Source: Trochalopteron elliotii
Taxonomy: Eukaryota > Chordata > Aves > Passeriformes > Leiothrichidae
NCBI GenBank assembly: GCA_024734555.1
Contig: JANPWX010000153.1
Span: 627,555 to 691,554, forward strand
DNA length: 64,000 bases
Direction of reading: 5' to 3'
In this document: positions 1 through 12,000 of the stretch, piece after piece
Numbering within the stretch: position 1 is the first letter of the stretch
Layout of the letters: each line of letters starts with the position of its first letter
The notes under the pieces: generated by a model
What the model saw: only the letters and a program-made list of their open reading frames with translations
Database searches by the model: none
Told to the model about the DNA's origin: nothing
Program-made: the position numbers and the translations under genes

Positions 1-285
1 AAACCAAAGTGGCAAACTGAAAGGAAAAAATAAGAGGTGCTTCAAGAGGTCTGGCCTGAAGTGCTCCAGACCAGAAGGCCGTTGTGGTAGAAGATTTTCC
101 AAGGGAAGAAATGGAGAACAGGGGCAAGAAAAGAGGAGAGAGCCAACAATGCCCTCAGGAGAGGATGCCCTATCTTTGGGTCTGCCAGCACTCACAAATA
201 ATAAAACAACAGCTACCTGTCACAGAGGTGAAGAAAACCCTGAAAAATGTGGCCCAGTGCAGTGATATTTTACAAGAGCATCTTG

Positions 286-550
286 TGACAGGACAAGGGG
301 GAATGGCTTCAGACTAAGAGTGGGTTTAGATGGGATAGCAGGGAAAAATCCTTCCCTGGGAGGGTGGGCAGGCCCTGGCACAGGGTGCCCAGAGCAGCTG
401 TGGCTGCCCCTGGATCCCTGGCAGTGCCCAAGGCCAGGCTGGACACTGAGGCTTGGAGCAGCCTGGGACAGTGGAAAGTGTCACCATGGCAGGGGTGGCA
501 TTGAATGAACTATAAGTTCCCTTCCCACCCAAACCATTCCATGATTTCTG
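286..550 (+). mobile_element. CR1 LINE 3' fragment
   Basis: 5'-truncated CR1 retrotransposon copy of about 265 bp. It opens with the 'gacaggacaaggggaatgg' stretch that follows the CR1 reverse-transcriptase ORF. It continues through the 3' UTR ('caggccctggcacagggtgcc', 'ctggatccctggcagtgccc', 'cttggagcagcctgggacag') and ends in the family tail 'cccaaaccattccatgattt'. Orientation follows from the tail lying on the right. Short open frames on both strands here are by-products of the repeat. Confidence 0.93.
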
Positions 551-834
551 TCTGCCTGGGTTCTGTCTGCCTAAAGTGACAGAGGGTGACAGGCTGGGTG
601 CTGACCCAAGGAATCACACTTTAAATTTCTGATGGGACCTTCTTCTCTGCTTATCAAAGAGCAGGAGGAAATCCCATCCTGTGGAAATCTAAAGCAAAAT
701 TTCCCAAAGCATAGAAATGGAGCAAACTACCCAGGAAAGAGGTGGAAGGTGTAACTTTGGGAGGTCAGGTCTTGATGCAAGGCGTGCTCCCAGTGACCAG
801 TGCTGAGGTGAAATATCAGCAATATCTCTTTCTC

Positions 835-954
835 TACAGATATTCAAAAGCCACCTGGACACCATCCTGAGTGATGTGCTCTGAGATGTCCCTGCTGGAG
901 CACGAGGGTTCTCCATAACTTCCAATGGTCCTTTCCAACCCTGATCCATTCTCT
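835..954 (+). mobile_element. CR1 LINE 3' tail (short)
   Basis: CR1 3'-end fragment of a different subfamily style from the copy at 286-550. It reads 'gatattcaaaagccacctgg', then 'gatgtgctctgagatgtccc', then 'ggtcctttccaaccctgatc', ending at a decayed ATTCT motif. This matches the known avian CR1 end pattern, in which the penultimate phrase is 'ctccagaggtcccttccaac'. Only the last 120 bp are present, and it is considerably diverged. Confidence 0.85.
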
Positions 955-1801
955 AATTAATTCAGTGAAAATACTTCCCAAAATTATGACTATATGAACA
1001 CCAGGCATTCATCTCCTCAGGATTCCACACTGCCATACAGGAAGGTGACTGCACCCACAGCTTCTGATGTATATTTTTTTTTCCATCATTCCCACAAAGC
1101 TCAGGACAGCTGCACATTCCAGGTTTACCTCCGGCTGCTGAAGGACACTTGCTGTTCTGTGAGTCTCTCCAGCCCAGCTGAGCCCTCTTTCACTTGGATA
1201 ATTAATTTGAAATTAAATATTAAATATTAATAAATATATCTCAGGTAATAAATTGCATATACTAATTTAATTAAAAATAGATTATAGCATATTTTACAAA
1301 TGGGACATTTTTGTAAGGAAATATAATGGACTTGTTATGTTTCTACTTTATCCTAAGAAGGAGCAAGCTTCTTGTGCATTTAGTCCTTATTGTGTCTCAT
1401 TAAATTTTTAAAAACAGCTATTTTAATTGTCAAGTATTTGACAGACTGCTCAAAAAATCTGACACTTAAGTTTCAGATTTACAAAATGCATTTTTAATGA
1501 AGACTTTTGCATCCTACTTTATTATCTATAATCATTTTGAAGGGGGAAAAAAAGGGGGAAAAACTCAATTATAATAAAACTTCCATACCCAGCCAAAGAA
1601 TCTTTTTAAATTGAGGGGTTCATTTGAAGTATCTCGGGCAGGATCTGGACTTTGCTGTGCCAGGCACTGAGTCTGATCAGCAAAACCCACAACTTGTCCT
1701 CAAAGTTGTGAGAGTTCACTGAAACAACCTCACACAGTGGGGCTGATGGGTTCTGATCCTGACAAAAGTTTGAGTCAAGGGTGCAAATTTCACAGCAGGA
1801 C
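955..1801. other. Unique AT-rich intergenic/intronic sequence
   Basis: No transposon, RNA gene or coding signal recognised. It contains a short T-run near 1075 and strongly AT-rich sequence at about 1200-1600 with clustered TAAT/AATTAA words. Part of 1625-1800 could be an older extension of the CR1 that starts near 1802, but the match is too weak to assign. Confidence 0.6.
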
Positions 1802-1944
1802 TGAGAGTTGTGGAATCTTCCTCTCTGGGGACATTCCCAACCCACCTGGACACATTCCTGTGTCGCCTGCTCTGGGTGACCTTGTCTTGGCAGGGGTTTG
1901 GACTCCATCTCCTGAGGTCCCTTCCAGCTCTAACAATCCCATGA
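1802..1944 (+). mobile_element. CR1 LINE 3' tail
   Basis: Diverged CR1 3' end. 'gagagttgtggaatcttcct' corresponds to the family phrase 'gaggttgtggagtctccatc'. 'aacccacctggacacattcc' and 'gcctgctctgggtgacc' follow, then 'gaggtcccttccagctctaacaatccc'. It is the same subfamily type as 835-954, lies on the same strand and is 5'-truncated. Confidence 0.88.
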
Positions 1945-2204
1945 CAGTCGTGGTGAACCTGAGCCATCCTGTCCTCACCAGAAGCTGTGTTTGGGACAGA
2001 ATGGATGCAAAAATGTTGATTTCTACAACATCCCCTTCACACTGGGTCCTGTGGTAGAGCAATGCCACCTCCTCTCTACTCACACCAGCAAGTTCCTCCT
2101 TCCTGAGAAGGGCTGGGCATGGGGAAAAAAAAGCCCAGGAGCATGGAGAGAGCTTTGGGGACAGGTTTAGTCCAAAGAGCCAATTTTCCCCAGAGGAAAA
2201 GTGT

Positions 2205-2648
2205 TGCTTTTTTATCTTCTTTTTGCCAGAGTCAGGATTAAAATGCTCAAAATGGTATTTCATGTTTGGACCCAGATGTTTATTAATTCCTGTCTATATT
2301 ACAGCCTCACAAGCCATGAGTTCTACAGCACTTCTAGCTAACAAAGTAAAAAATGGAGCTGAATCTCTTTCTCTACAAGGCCTTTTAAGGATAAACTGTC
2401 CAATTAAGAAATGACACCTAAACTATTTTTACTTTTACCCCAACAACCAACCACCTGTGGTCTGCAATGTGGATTTTTCTACCCAATTACAGAATCCCAC
2501 CCAGACCCATGAGGAAGAAGGTGAAAAAGAAGGAGTCAGCCTATGCCCTAAAACCCCCATCTTGCTTTATACACATTACTATATTCTAAAACCTTAAACT
2601 CAAAGTTTTCCACCGTGTGATATCACACACTCCTATTCAAACTACACA
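2205..2648 (-). mobile_element. Endogenous-retrovirus-type LTR (probably solo), minus strand
   Basis: Read on the minus strand, this block starts TGTGTAGTTTGAATAG and runs to a terminus near 'AAAAAAGCA', so it has TG…CA ends. A TATAAA box lies on the minus strand at 2566-2571 and an AATAAA polyadenylation signal at 2279-2284, spaced about 285 bp apart. That is the promoter-to-poly(A) order expected of an LTR. From memory the sequence resembles a common passerine ERVL-type LTR, but I could not check this. No convincing target-site duplication is visible, so one or both ends may be a few bases off. Sequence to the right (2649 to about 2960) may belong to the same element. Confidence 0.72.
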
Positions 2649-2960
2649 CCCGTAATCCCAGTTCTATCGTTCAATTTTGGGAGCCTTCTCCACGGCCTCA
2701 GGTCGAATGCAGTGTTTGCTTGAGGGTCAGTGCCTGTCAGCCCAGAAAGCCTGAAATCCTCAGTGCCCAGGGGTGGAACAGAAAAGTGGCCATTCCTGCT
2801 GGCAGCAGAGATCCCCAGGCTGGGAGCAGCACATCCCTCAGCACAGGGAGCACCCAGAGTGGGAACCGAGTGGACACAGGTGACAAAAAGGCAAAGCACC
2901 CACAACGATCTGACAAACACAGCACAAAACAGGGGTAATCCATCCAGCCAGGGGTGGGAC
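2649..2960 (-). mobile_element. Possible internal or extended part of the adjacent LTR element
   Basis: On the minus strand this stretch runs directly into the LTR at 2205-2648. It is GC-richer than its surroundings and contains an open frame on the minus strand (2642-2920) with no recognised domain. It could be the 3' end of the ERV internal region, an unrecognised upstream part of the LTR, or unrelated unique sequence. I assign it only because it abuts the LTR and loosely resembles sequence I associate with passerine ERVs. Confidence 0.35.
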
Positions 2961-5900
2961 TGGCCTCGGACTGGGGAAAGCCATTAGCAGGAGCGGGCAG
3001 AGGGAGGCAGGGGCCAGCTCTGTGTCCCACCCTCCCTGTCACATCCAGCTGCCGGCAAGGCTGGCCCGAGCGGGAAGGGACGTGCTGACTGGGCTGCTCA
3101 AAGATGTGGCATTCAGTTCCCCTTCTCCACTTTCTCGGGCTTGTGCTGCTGTTTGACTCTTTCTAGGAGGTTCATCTGCCATCAGAAGCTTCTGGGTGGT
3201 TAAAAGTGACAGTGGACTTGCAAATGGAGGGGTTTCCCCTCGATGCAAGAACACTCACTGGCTGGATTCCCTCTGGGAATAATCTAGCTCACTGCCTTTC
3301 TGAAGAGCACAACAACTGCATGCTTTTCTTTGATTCTTCTTTCTCATAAGAAAGTGAGCAAAAGTCTCTTTTTTCCGCCGGTTTATCCAACAGGATGGAG
3401 TTGAACCAGGCTAGGAGCCTGCAGAGCTGCAGAGACAACAATTTGGAGGGAAAGAAAGGGCTTGCACATCACACTGCCACCAAGGGAAATGCAATTGATT
3501 CACTAACAAGTTAAATGGATTTTATGTACCAATTTTCCCCGTGTTAAATACCTGCCAACCCACGAGGACACTTCTCCTCCTTAAGGGAGGACGAGTCACA
3601 CCCTCAAGGAAGGCACAAACACACCTACAAATATTTTATACTGTTTTAATGTGAAATACATGTTGTTCCAAGTTAACCACTGGCCACTAATGTCAGCAGA
3701 GGACCTGTTGCCCTTCTTGGCAGTCTCTCTGATGGCCTGGCCTCATCCCCTTGCTCCTGCTTGCCCTCCTCTCATCCCTCTTTCCTCCATTACCTGTGCC
3801 CTGCAGCACTGAGGTCTGTGCTCCTGACACGTGGCCGGTGTTTGAACTTTGGAGATCGAAAGCAGGTCAGAGATTTCTACTTAAATTGAAAGTTCAGTAA
3901 AGATGTCACCTCGCACCAGTGACAAAGACCTCACCTCACTGCTCGGTATCCAAATAATCCCGGGAAAATTCCAAGCTTGGTGAAGACTTTGTTACAGCAT
4001 CTCCTGTCCAGTTTGAAACCTGGAAAGTTTTCCCATCACCTGCACTCTCTCTAGTTCAGGTTGCCAGAGCTGAGGATTCCCTCTCTGCAAACTTCTCAGC
4101 AGGAACCGAGTCAGCACATGGCTGAAGTGTTTTACAGCCCATCTGTACTTGGAGATGGTGTTCAAAGGGCAAATCCCAGAAATGAAGGGAGGGGGGATTT
4201 ATGGCAGCATCCTACAGCCACTGGAAAGGTTAGGGATTGCATCTCATCCCCAGGTTTCTGTTCTGAAAGGGTTTTAAGGGAAGCAGTTATGCCCAGAGTG
4301 CACAAGCACACCACAGCAAGGCACAAAAGAAAATGAGTTAACTGATAAATTCTCACTGATTCAATCATAGCCTAATCCAGGCTGTGGTGGAAACAGTTTG
4401 TTCCCATGTATTATCCACAGAAAGAAGGGAATGAATGAGAAAGGAAAGCACCTCTGTCCTGACTCACTCTCCCTCATCAGATATTTCTGTGAAGGAGCAC
4501 CACCAGGTCTCTTCTCCCACATCCCAGGCACTACATTTACACCTTTACAGTCACCTTCTGTTTTTTTTTCTTTTTTAACTTTTTTTTTTAGTCTTATTGG
4601 CAGACCTTTCTGACTGCACTGACATCATGTTTGATCTTGCCAGGAATTTCCAAACAAAACCAGAGGCAGAGATGCCCCTGTCAAACAAAGTGCAGACACC
4701 ACAGGAAGCCAAGGAGACCCCCCAAAACTGTTCACACCACCTTCCTTTTCCTAAAAATCACCATCTCCCAGAGAGCCCTTCATACCTGCAAAACATTTAC
4801 ACCTTGCAACCAAAGCCCTCAAAAACCAATTCACCACTCTCTGTATTTGATTTCTACCTCTAACTGTGCGTTTTGCTCAAGCCCTGGTCACATGCCAGCA
4901 CCCATCTGTGTAAATACACAATTTTTCTAGCTGAATTGCACATCCACAGCCACGACTCAACCATAGAAAGATCATGTAAATAATGGAAGCTGACAGCATA
5001 AGTAATTTTTTTCATGTATCAGACGCCATGGTTGACTGCTGAACTGTGAGATCTGCTGTTTTTAGACTGCGCTAAGTTCTCCCCTTTCACCCCTGAAGAT
5101 TCGAGACTAAAGGCTGGATCTTGAATCACAGGCTTCAGATGTTTTTCTTATCACACAGCTCAGTCAACACTTGTTCACATCCTGTGACCTTTTCCTGCAG
5201 CGAGCTGCATCTTTCTTCTGCCTTTCAAGGCCACTTATGCAGACAGTCACTGGTGGAACTGGGGACACAGGGAGTGACCATCACAAGCCACGTGGCTCTT
5301 CAGTCCCCCAATGGAGGGGGTGGTTAAGAAGTCACTAAGCCCTGAAAAACAAGTGAAACCACTGTGGAGCTTTTAGTATTTCTGCTTCCTGACGTTCAAG
5401 TTAAATGAAGAAATCCATCTTGCAAATGGGAGAAATTAAAGACGGCGAGTCCAAACTCAGGGAGGAGCATGAGGCTTTGGGAAAAAAAAAAAAAGAAAAA
5501 AAAAAAGTGTCAGGTCTCTAACACAATGGCCTGTGTAATTGGTTCTTTTGAAGTTTCTAATCACTTTTGGAAAGATCAAGTGGAAGTGACAAGTGAGGCT
5601 ATCGGAACAGTGACTCCGTACAATGGTGGCACATGGGACTCGAACCGGTTTGTGTGGTAATTGTTAATTGTTTGGGGGCTTCCTCTAAGCACAAAACATA
5701 TCTGAAGAGTTGCTGTTAGGAAAAAAAAAAATAAATAAATTAAAAACCAACCCTCCCAGTATAAATTATGTGGTCAGTGTTTCAGATCTCATACAAATCA
5801 TTTGCCCGTGAAAATGTTATCAAAATATGAGCTATCCCTTTCAAATATATTTTAAACAATGTTAATGTATTTTCACATGTCATCAGTTGACAGCTCCACC

Positions 5901-8900
5901 ATCGTCGCTCGTCAGCCACCAGGGAAATTTGCATGCATTTGAATTCACCCTGCCAAGCACAGGCAGCCCAGACTGACAGCCCATTTAACTGGGTGATAAG
6001 TTAATCTGTACAACATTTGATAGATTTCTGTCTTTTACCTAAGCCAGAGTTGGTGAAAATGATTCAGCGACGGGATTTGCAAACCGGTCGTGCCTCTGTT
6101 GGGTCTCGGTGGGAGGTGTTGTATTTCTTCATGGGTAATGCTGATCTCCACCCGAGCTGGCCACGTCAAGCTGAACTAAATACCATCCCAAACCCACCAG
6201 GAATCACTGTTTCCAGGATTTTCCTTCCACAAACCCAAATCTTTGGCTATAACTCAAGTTAATGATGAACTCTGAGATGGTTTTACAAGGATGGCCAATG
6301 ACCTCCATCCACCACCTGCCTGCTCCTGAGGACTTCCCTGTTCCCTCAAGCAGCTCAAGGCACATCCAAGGGTTGGATTAGACCCTGGGGAAGGTTCACC
6401 CTGTCTCAAGGCTCAACACAACATGAGGTGCACACCACAGCATTTAAAATTCCAGCAGAAGACATCTACCAAAGCTCTCCCGCGGCCCCCCAGAACCACA
6501 CATCCCTCAGATGCTCGCAGTCATCATTAAACCAGGCACCACCAGGTTTTAGACACATCCCTTGCATTGCCAGGGTTTTTCATTAAAAAATCCCCTACGT
6601 CCAACAACACCTTCTGCTCCCTCACAGAAACCCTGATTACAGCAAAATCGGTGATGCTCATTTGCAAGGCCACCCAAACAGGGGGCTCCGGGCTTCTGCT
6701 GGGGTTGTGTGTTTAACCACAACAAAACACAGAGGGCATTTTGATGTTCAGAAATGCCCAGAAGGAGATTTCTATTTACTTTCTCTTCCACAGTACATTA
6801 CCAAAGCCAGGAGCCTCAGTAGTCAGCAAGCCATTATTTATTTATTCAAAACATCTTTCATTTCCTGAGATGCAGTGTGTTATTTACAGGGCACACACTG
6901 TGTTGTTACATGAAGTAAATTTCAACGGGCAGATTAAGCTCGGGATACTTCACCCATAATGATATATCCTGATAATGGCCATTTTCAAAGAGTTGCTAAA
7001 ATGTGAGTAAATATCTCACTGGTTTCAGGAGGAAATGCTCTGAAAGGGCAGGCAGGGCAACAGAGCTGCTGCCATAGGCAGGCGAGTTTGATGGATGAAA
7101 TTTAATGGGTAGACCCTTTATTCCAAAGTTGATGGAGAAATAGAGAAAGCTTTGGAAACACGAGAGATAAATCTGTGCTGAGCCCTTTGTTCAGATGCAA
7201 TTTCAAATAAAAGTAGCCCATTTGCAGCTTTTGGAAAGGAGCCTTTCCTCATCAAGGCACAGGAGCAGGCTTAAAATATTAATTAAATAAAACTCAAGTC
7301 TACATAAACCTTGAAAGCAGATGCCAAGAAAAGGAATATATTGAACCTAAAGGTAGGGTAAAAAGTGGGAATACCCCTGGGCAAGTTCCAGGGGGGAAAT
7401 GTAGGTCAGGATCCTGCTCCTCAAAATGCATCACCATTAATGCTCCCTAGCTAATGTACAGAGTGTCAGTTTTAGAGACAATGAGATTTTATACATCTTT
7501 TATGTATAGAAACCCTTGATGTCAGCAACCAAACTTCATCCCTGCCCAGTACTGTCATGAGTCTTTCCAGATCTTCATAAGTGGTATGAAGGCTGATAAA
7601 ACACCTCTTAAAACTCTAATAATTGCCTGAAAAATCAGCAAATTCACCAGTTTATCCAAGACAAATACATTGTGGACATTGAACTGTCACAACTCTCCAC
7701 AAAAATCCCATTTCCATCTGGTTTTGTGGTGCACACCTGTAGCTGCTCACTGGGCAGAAGGCAGACGTGGGAATAACCTGTGAATTCACAGTGCACAAGA
7801 GCAAAAGAGATATTTAGCACCAAAGTGGAGGTAATTAAGATAAATTTAGGAAACCCTTTGTTCAGAGGCCCCTCAAAATCACCCTGAGCAAGGGTGGGCA
7901 GGGGACAGGGCTGGAGGGGTGGGAAATCCTTAACTGTGAACCAGGAGAGACAAATCCCTTAAAGAAAATAACTCCTCTGGACTGGACTTAATAGAAGCAC
8001 ACAGCAGGAAAAAGAAACCTACATTGTTAAACAATAATAACAAACATAATACCAACGACAATAATCATCCTCTAGGAGCAATAAGGAGGTCCTGGACTGC
8101 TCTGAACTCCACACACCAAAGTCTTTGCAGCAAACTCAGGAAAGTTTGTGGGCCCATCAGGAAGCCACTGGTGGCACTGGTCTAAAACACTGAGACACTG
8201 CAGATCTGAGCCCTCTGGACTGCAAAAGTGATGCTGGACCACTCAATTCACATGCCTGAGCTTTAATTTCTCCCCAAAACAGAGACAGGAATCCTACTTT
8301 TAGCTCTGATGGCTCACACAGACACGCAAGGCCTTGTGCAGAGGGACCCAGCTGCCACTTTAACAACAATAATTTAACACAGGATAAATAGCCGTGATAT
8401 TAGGGCTGTGAGAAGCCAAGAGGAGAGTTAATAGGACGAGGGGAGGTGGTGTGATGGGTAATGAGGTGCCTACAGGGGAGGGAACAGGAGCAGGGCCAGG
8501 GACAAAGGGTTTGTGCCCGGAGCAGAGCTGGGGAGGGAGGCAGAGGGTCCAGCATGGCTCGGGGAGGTGCTGCCGTGATGCTGAGCTGTTTTTAGGGGTT
8601 GGGATTTGCTGGGATGTGTCATTACCATGTCTTTGTGCAGGGAAAGCTCTTGGAACAAGCAGCAGCAGGACCCCCGGTGCCTCCCCCCAGACATCGGAGT
8701 GAGCTGAGGACAAAGCAGGGAGAGCTCAGAGCTCCTGCCTTTTATCCCTCACTGCAGATGGCACAGAGGGGAAAATGGAAACCAAACCCCTCAAAAAACC
8801 ACTCAGAACGTTTGATTCAATGGGAGGTTTCGCTGCTGGCAACCACAAATCAAGAATTAGGGTTTTTGCTAAAACAGGTAAATTTCTTGGGCTTATTTTC

Positions 8901-9178
8901 GCTTATTTCACTCCTCACTTCTTTAAGATAATGATCAGTTTATCAGGTTTTTGCTCCCACGGTGCACTGGAGCCTGCGTGGGCATAGTCCATGTTTTCTG
9001 CACCCAGAATTCCATCTTGAGGCACAGATTTGCTTCTTCTGCAGCCAAAATTGCAGCATTAAACACTGTAATTGTAATCTCCTGGCCACAAGACCAGATT
9101 TTCCCCTTCTGCCTTGACCAGGGGTCAACACTGATGTGCAACACTTCATCCAAAGTGTTTGGCAGCAGCTACTGCAGG
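2961..9178. other. Unique non-coding sequence
   Basis: More than 6 kb without a recognisable transposon or gene. It contains homopolymer-rich patches near 4560-4592 (T-rich), 5480-5507 (A-rich) and 5720-5740. A motif-dense patch at 5880-6020 is described separately. Open frames do not exceed 117 codons, show no domains and overlap on opposite strands around 8360-8930. Confidence 0.6.
5880..6020. promoter_or_regulatory. Candidate cis-regulatory element
   Basis: Unique sequence with two TGACAG words (5888-5893 and 5974-5979) of the type bound by TALE homeodomain proteins (MEIS/TGIF). An 'atttgcatgcatttg' octamer-like palindrome lies between them, and a 'ggtgataagttaatctg' GATA/homeodomain-like patch follows. 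CpGs cluster at 5901-5912 in otherwise CpG-poor DNA. This is a motif-based inference only. Confidence 0.25.
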
Positions 9179-9268
9179 CAAAAAAAAAAAAAAAATACAT
9201 TCTGCAGGATTTTCAGCCAGGACCAAAAAAAAGAGAAAAAAAAAAGAAGAAAAAAAAAGAAAAAATAT
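9179..9268. repeat. A-rich low-complexity tract
   Basis: Nearly uninterrupted A-runs broken by single G or GG residues, for example the 15-A run at about 9181 and the 'aaaaaaaagagaaaaaa' stretches at 9225-9265. It generates poly-lysine in any overlapping open frame. It is not preceded by a recognisable retrocopy, so I read it as simple low-complexity DNA. Confidence 0.85.
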
Positions 9269-10760
9269 GACAATTTGTGTAAAAATTTTTTGATTTTTGA
9301 TAATTAAGGCTTCAGTCCTCTCAGTTCTTTGGAAGAAAGCAAAACAGTTTCCAAATATTTCCTTTTTTCTTCAAGCCTATTAAAAACACCCATGAAGCAA
9401 ATCCAACACAGGTACATACACACAATGGGTATTTAGGATCTTCTTCAAATATCTTGAAATTCAAAGGGGAAAAGAGAGGGGCAGAGAATCACTCAGCCTC
9501 TCTTTCCCACCGAACAGAACTCTGTAAATCAGGCAGCTTTCCTGAGAGCCAGGGAATGTGCTCTCCCCATGGATACCAGGGGCTGGCTCCCCCCGGCGTG
9601 GAAACCACGGGCAAGCACTCGGCTCCCTCTCCCATATGGCACAGCAGCCCCAGCCAGCTCAGGTAGCAGAAGGCACTCCAAGAATCCAGCCTGACTTTCC
9701 AGCACATGAAGCATGGAAGGGTTGAGCTGTGCCTCATCTGTGTCCCTACAAAACCAGAAGCACTGGCATCTGCAATCCAGAGCATCATTTGGCACAGAGT
9801 AAAAATTTAAAGTAATTTTCAGGGGTTTTGTGCTGTTGGGTTTTTTTCTTTTTTTTTTTTTTTTCTTTTTTTTTTCCATCCTCCCCCCTCCCCTGCCAGT
9901 GCCACATGGTGATTTTTGTCCTTCGGAGAGCCAAAGGCAAATACAGGCATGCTCAACCTCCATTGTCAAAGGGAGAGGTTTCCTAGCAACAATGCCGGTA
10001 TGAATGGAGCCCAAGTTTCCTTCCCAATCCCTCATGTGACATTAGAGCAATTTGTAACACATGGGGAAGGGGGAAAGGAGGATCTGAGAATCCTGGCTAT
10101 GCAGCAGCACCCAAATCAGCAAATCAGTCTGTCAAGTTTTGTTGGCACCACAACTGCCAAGTGCTTTTAAGTGTAAAATACAGGCAGAAGGAAATCCTGG
10201 AGTCTGCTCCCATCCTCTGTCCCAGCCCCAGGAGCATGGGAAGGATGCTGCCCACAGCAAGGAGAGCAGACACCATCTCTGCTGCTGTGGCTCTGCTTCT
10301 CAAATCACCACGAGAAACTCTGCTTTAACCAGACTAAGCCTCAGGCAGACACCACTCATCCAAGCCTGGCAGGATTTTTGGGATGTGTTGGCAGGAGGCT
10401 GTGAAATGTGCACTCAGCATCTCCCAACTGCAGCCACGTTATTCCCTATGGAGCCCTCCCATGCCAGATGGGAAGGTGTTGGAAACAAGGGGAAATAACA
10501 TTAGAGCAGGGGAGCCCAGAGGAAAAGACAGAGGAAAACCAGCAGGGACTCCTGGGGGTTCCATGGGGATGGCTGCACCTCGTTCCCTTCCTGCACAAAC
10601 TCATCCACATTGCACAACACCACAGCTTTGATGGCATCAAACATCCCTTCTCCTTAGCATTCCTGGTTTTTTCACCCCTCACCAAGTCAGGCTCCTCAGA
10701 GAGACAGAAAAGGTCCTGTCCAGGAAAGGAGCTGTAACAGAAATCAGAGATTTAAGGAGT
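9269..10760. other. Unique non-coding sequence with polypyrimidine tract
   Basis: No gene or transposon recognised. A T-rich/polypyrimidine tract at about 9838-9893 ends in C-rich sequence. The minus-strand frame crossing it (9529-10035) has a run of lysines from that tract and no domain. The remainder is moderately GC-rich unique DNA. Confidence 0.55.
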
Positions 10761-10925
10761 TGTGGAATGGTTTGGTTTGGAAGGGACCTTAAATCCCATC
10801 CAGTTCCACCCCTGCCATGGGCTGGGACACCTTCCACTATCCCAGGCTGCTCCAAGCCTCATCCAACCTGGCCTTGGACACTGCCAGGGATGAGCCACAG
10901 GTGTCCCAGCTGCCCCCAGCCTCTG
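10761..10925 (-). mobile_element. CR1 LINE 3' fragment, minus strand
   Basis: Reverse-complement CR1. The tail is on the left ('gtggaatggtttggtttgg', 'aagggaccttaaatcc') and is followed by 'ccctgccatgggctgggaca', 'ccttccactatcccaggctg' and 'catccaacctggccttggac'. It is 5'-truncated about 165 bp from the 3' end. Confidence 0.93.
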
Positions 10926-11620
10926 TTTTTAATTAGTGGTGTATGATAGGTTCCTAAATTAATCCTCTCTTCTGACTGAGCAGGAGCCAAAGTGCTTCAC
11001 TGAGGCACCAATTGGAAATGCCCAAAGTTCCAGGGTTTGAGTGCTGCACATTATGTCTAACAAGGGAACAATGACCCCTCTTACCCAGAGTGGGCCCAGG
11101 TTTCCCATATCCCAAATCTGATTTTGTGGTGCCAGCTGTAACTCAGGGAGGGAGCACCCTGCATTTGTCACATCCAGAAACAGCTTTTGGAGCCTGTAGC
11201 TCGTTGTGAGCTCCAGAGCTCTGGGATGTTTATTTACAGGGCACCAGGCAAGACATCTGTTCAGCCTGGCTTTTTAACTGAAAGGGAATTTATCCTTGGC
11301 AAACCAGTTTTGGGAGTCAGGAACTGGTTTCATAGCAGGCTGAGGGTTTGGCCAACACTATCATTTAGTTTGATTTTTGTCCTTTCTCCCAAGCACTCTG
11401 CCACAGAGAGGCCACGCTCAATCATCTGAGATGTGCAGCTAGAAGTGATTAAATAAAATTAAAACCCTTCTCTGAGCAGTGGTGATGCTTCTGACAGATG
11501 AGGTTTGAAATGCTTTCTATGAATTTAACAGGGAGTAAGAAATCATGAGAAATACTGCAGGGCTGAGACCTGGCCGGATGCCTGCTGAGCTTGGCAGGGT
11601 GGGTTATGGGGACACCACAC

Positions 11621-12000
11621 ACAGAATCACAGAATCACTGGGTTGGAAGAGACCTCCAGGATCATCCAACCCAGCTCTAAAACCTCCACTAAACCATGGC
11701 ACTGAGCACTACATCCAGTCATTCTTTAAACACATCCAGGGATGGTGACTCCAGCACCTCTCTGGGCAGACCATTCCAGTATTTTATCACCCTTTCTTTA
11801 AAAAACTTTTTCCTGATATCCAACCTAAATTTCCCTTGATGCAGCTTCAGGCTGTGTCCTCTCGTGCTGCCTGGAGAAAGAGGCCAACCCCACCTGAGCA
11901 CAGCCACCTTTCAGGGAGTTGTAGAGAGTGATAAGGTCACCTCTGAGTCTCCTTTTCTCCAGGATAAACAACCCCAACTTCCTCTGTCCTTCACTGGGAT
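11621..12000 (-). mobile_element. CR1 LINE 3' fragment with RT-ORF C-terminus, minus strand
   Basis: About 380 bp of CR1 in reverse orientation, starting at its tail ('acagaatcacagaatcactg' then 'ggttggaagagacctcc'). On the minus strand it encodes the recognisable end of the CR1 ORF2 protein: residues reading [15 protein letters not shown], then a GGC…VGL segment, then [10 protein letters not shown] (open across 11825-12079 and 11719-11907). The two segments lie in different frames, so the copy is dead. It carries the common 'gatggtgactccagcacctc' avian CR1 segment and is a different subfamily from the 286-550 type. Confidence 0.93.

Noticed and set aside
9529..10035. 168-codon minus-strand frame with a lysine-rich core
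   Set aside because: The lysines come from the T-rich tract at 9838-9880, and the rest has no domain.
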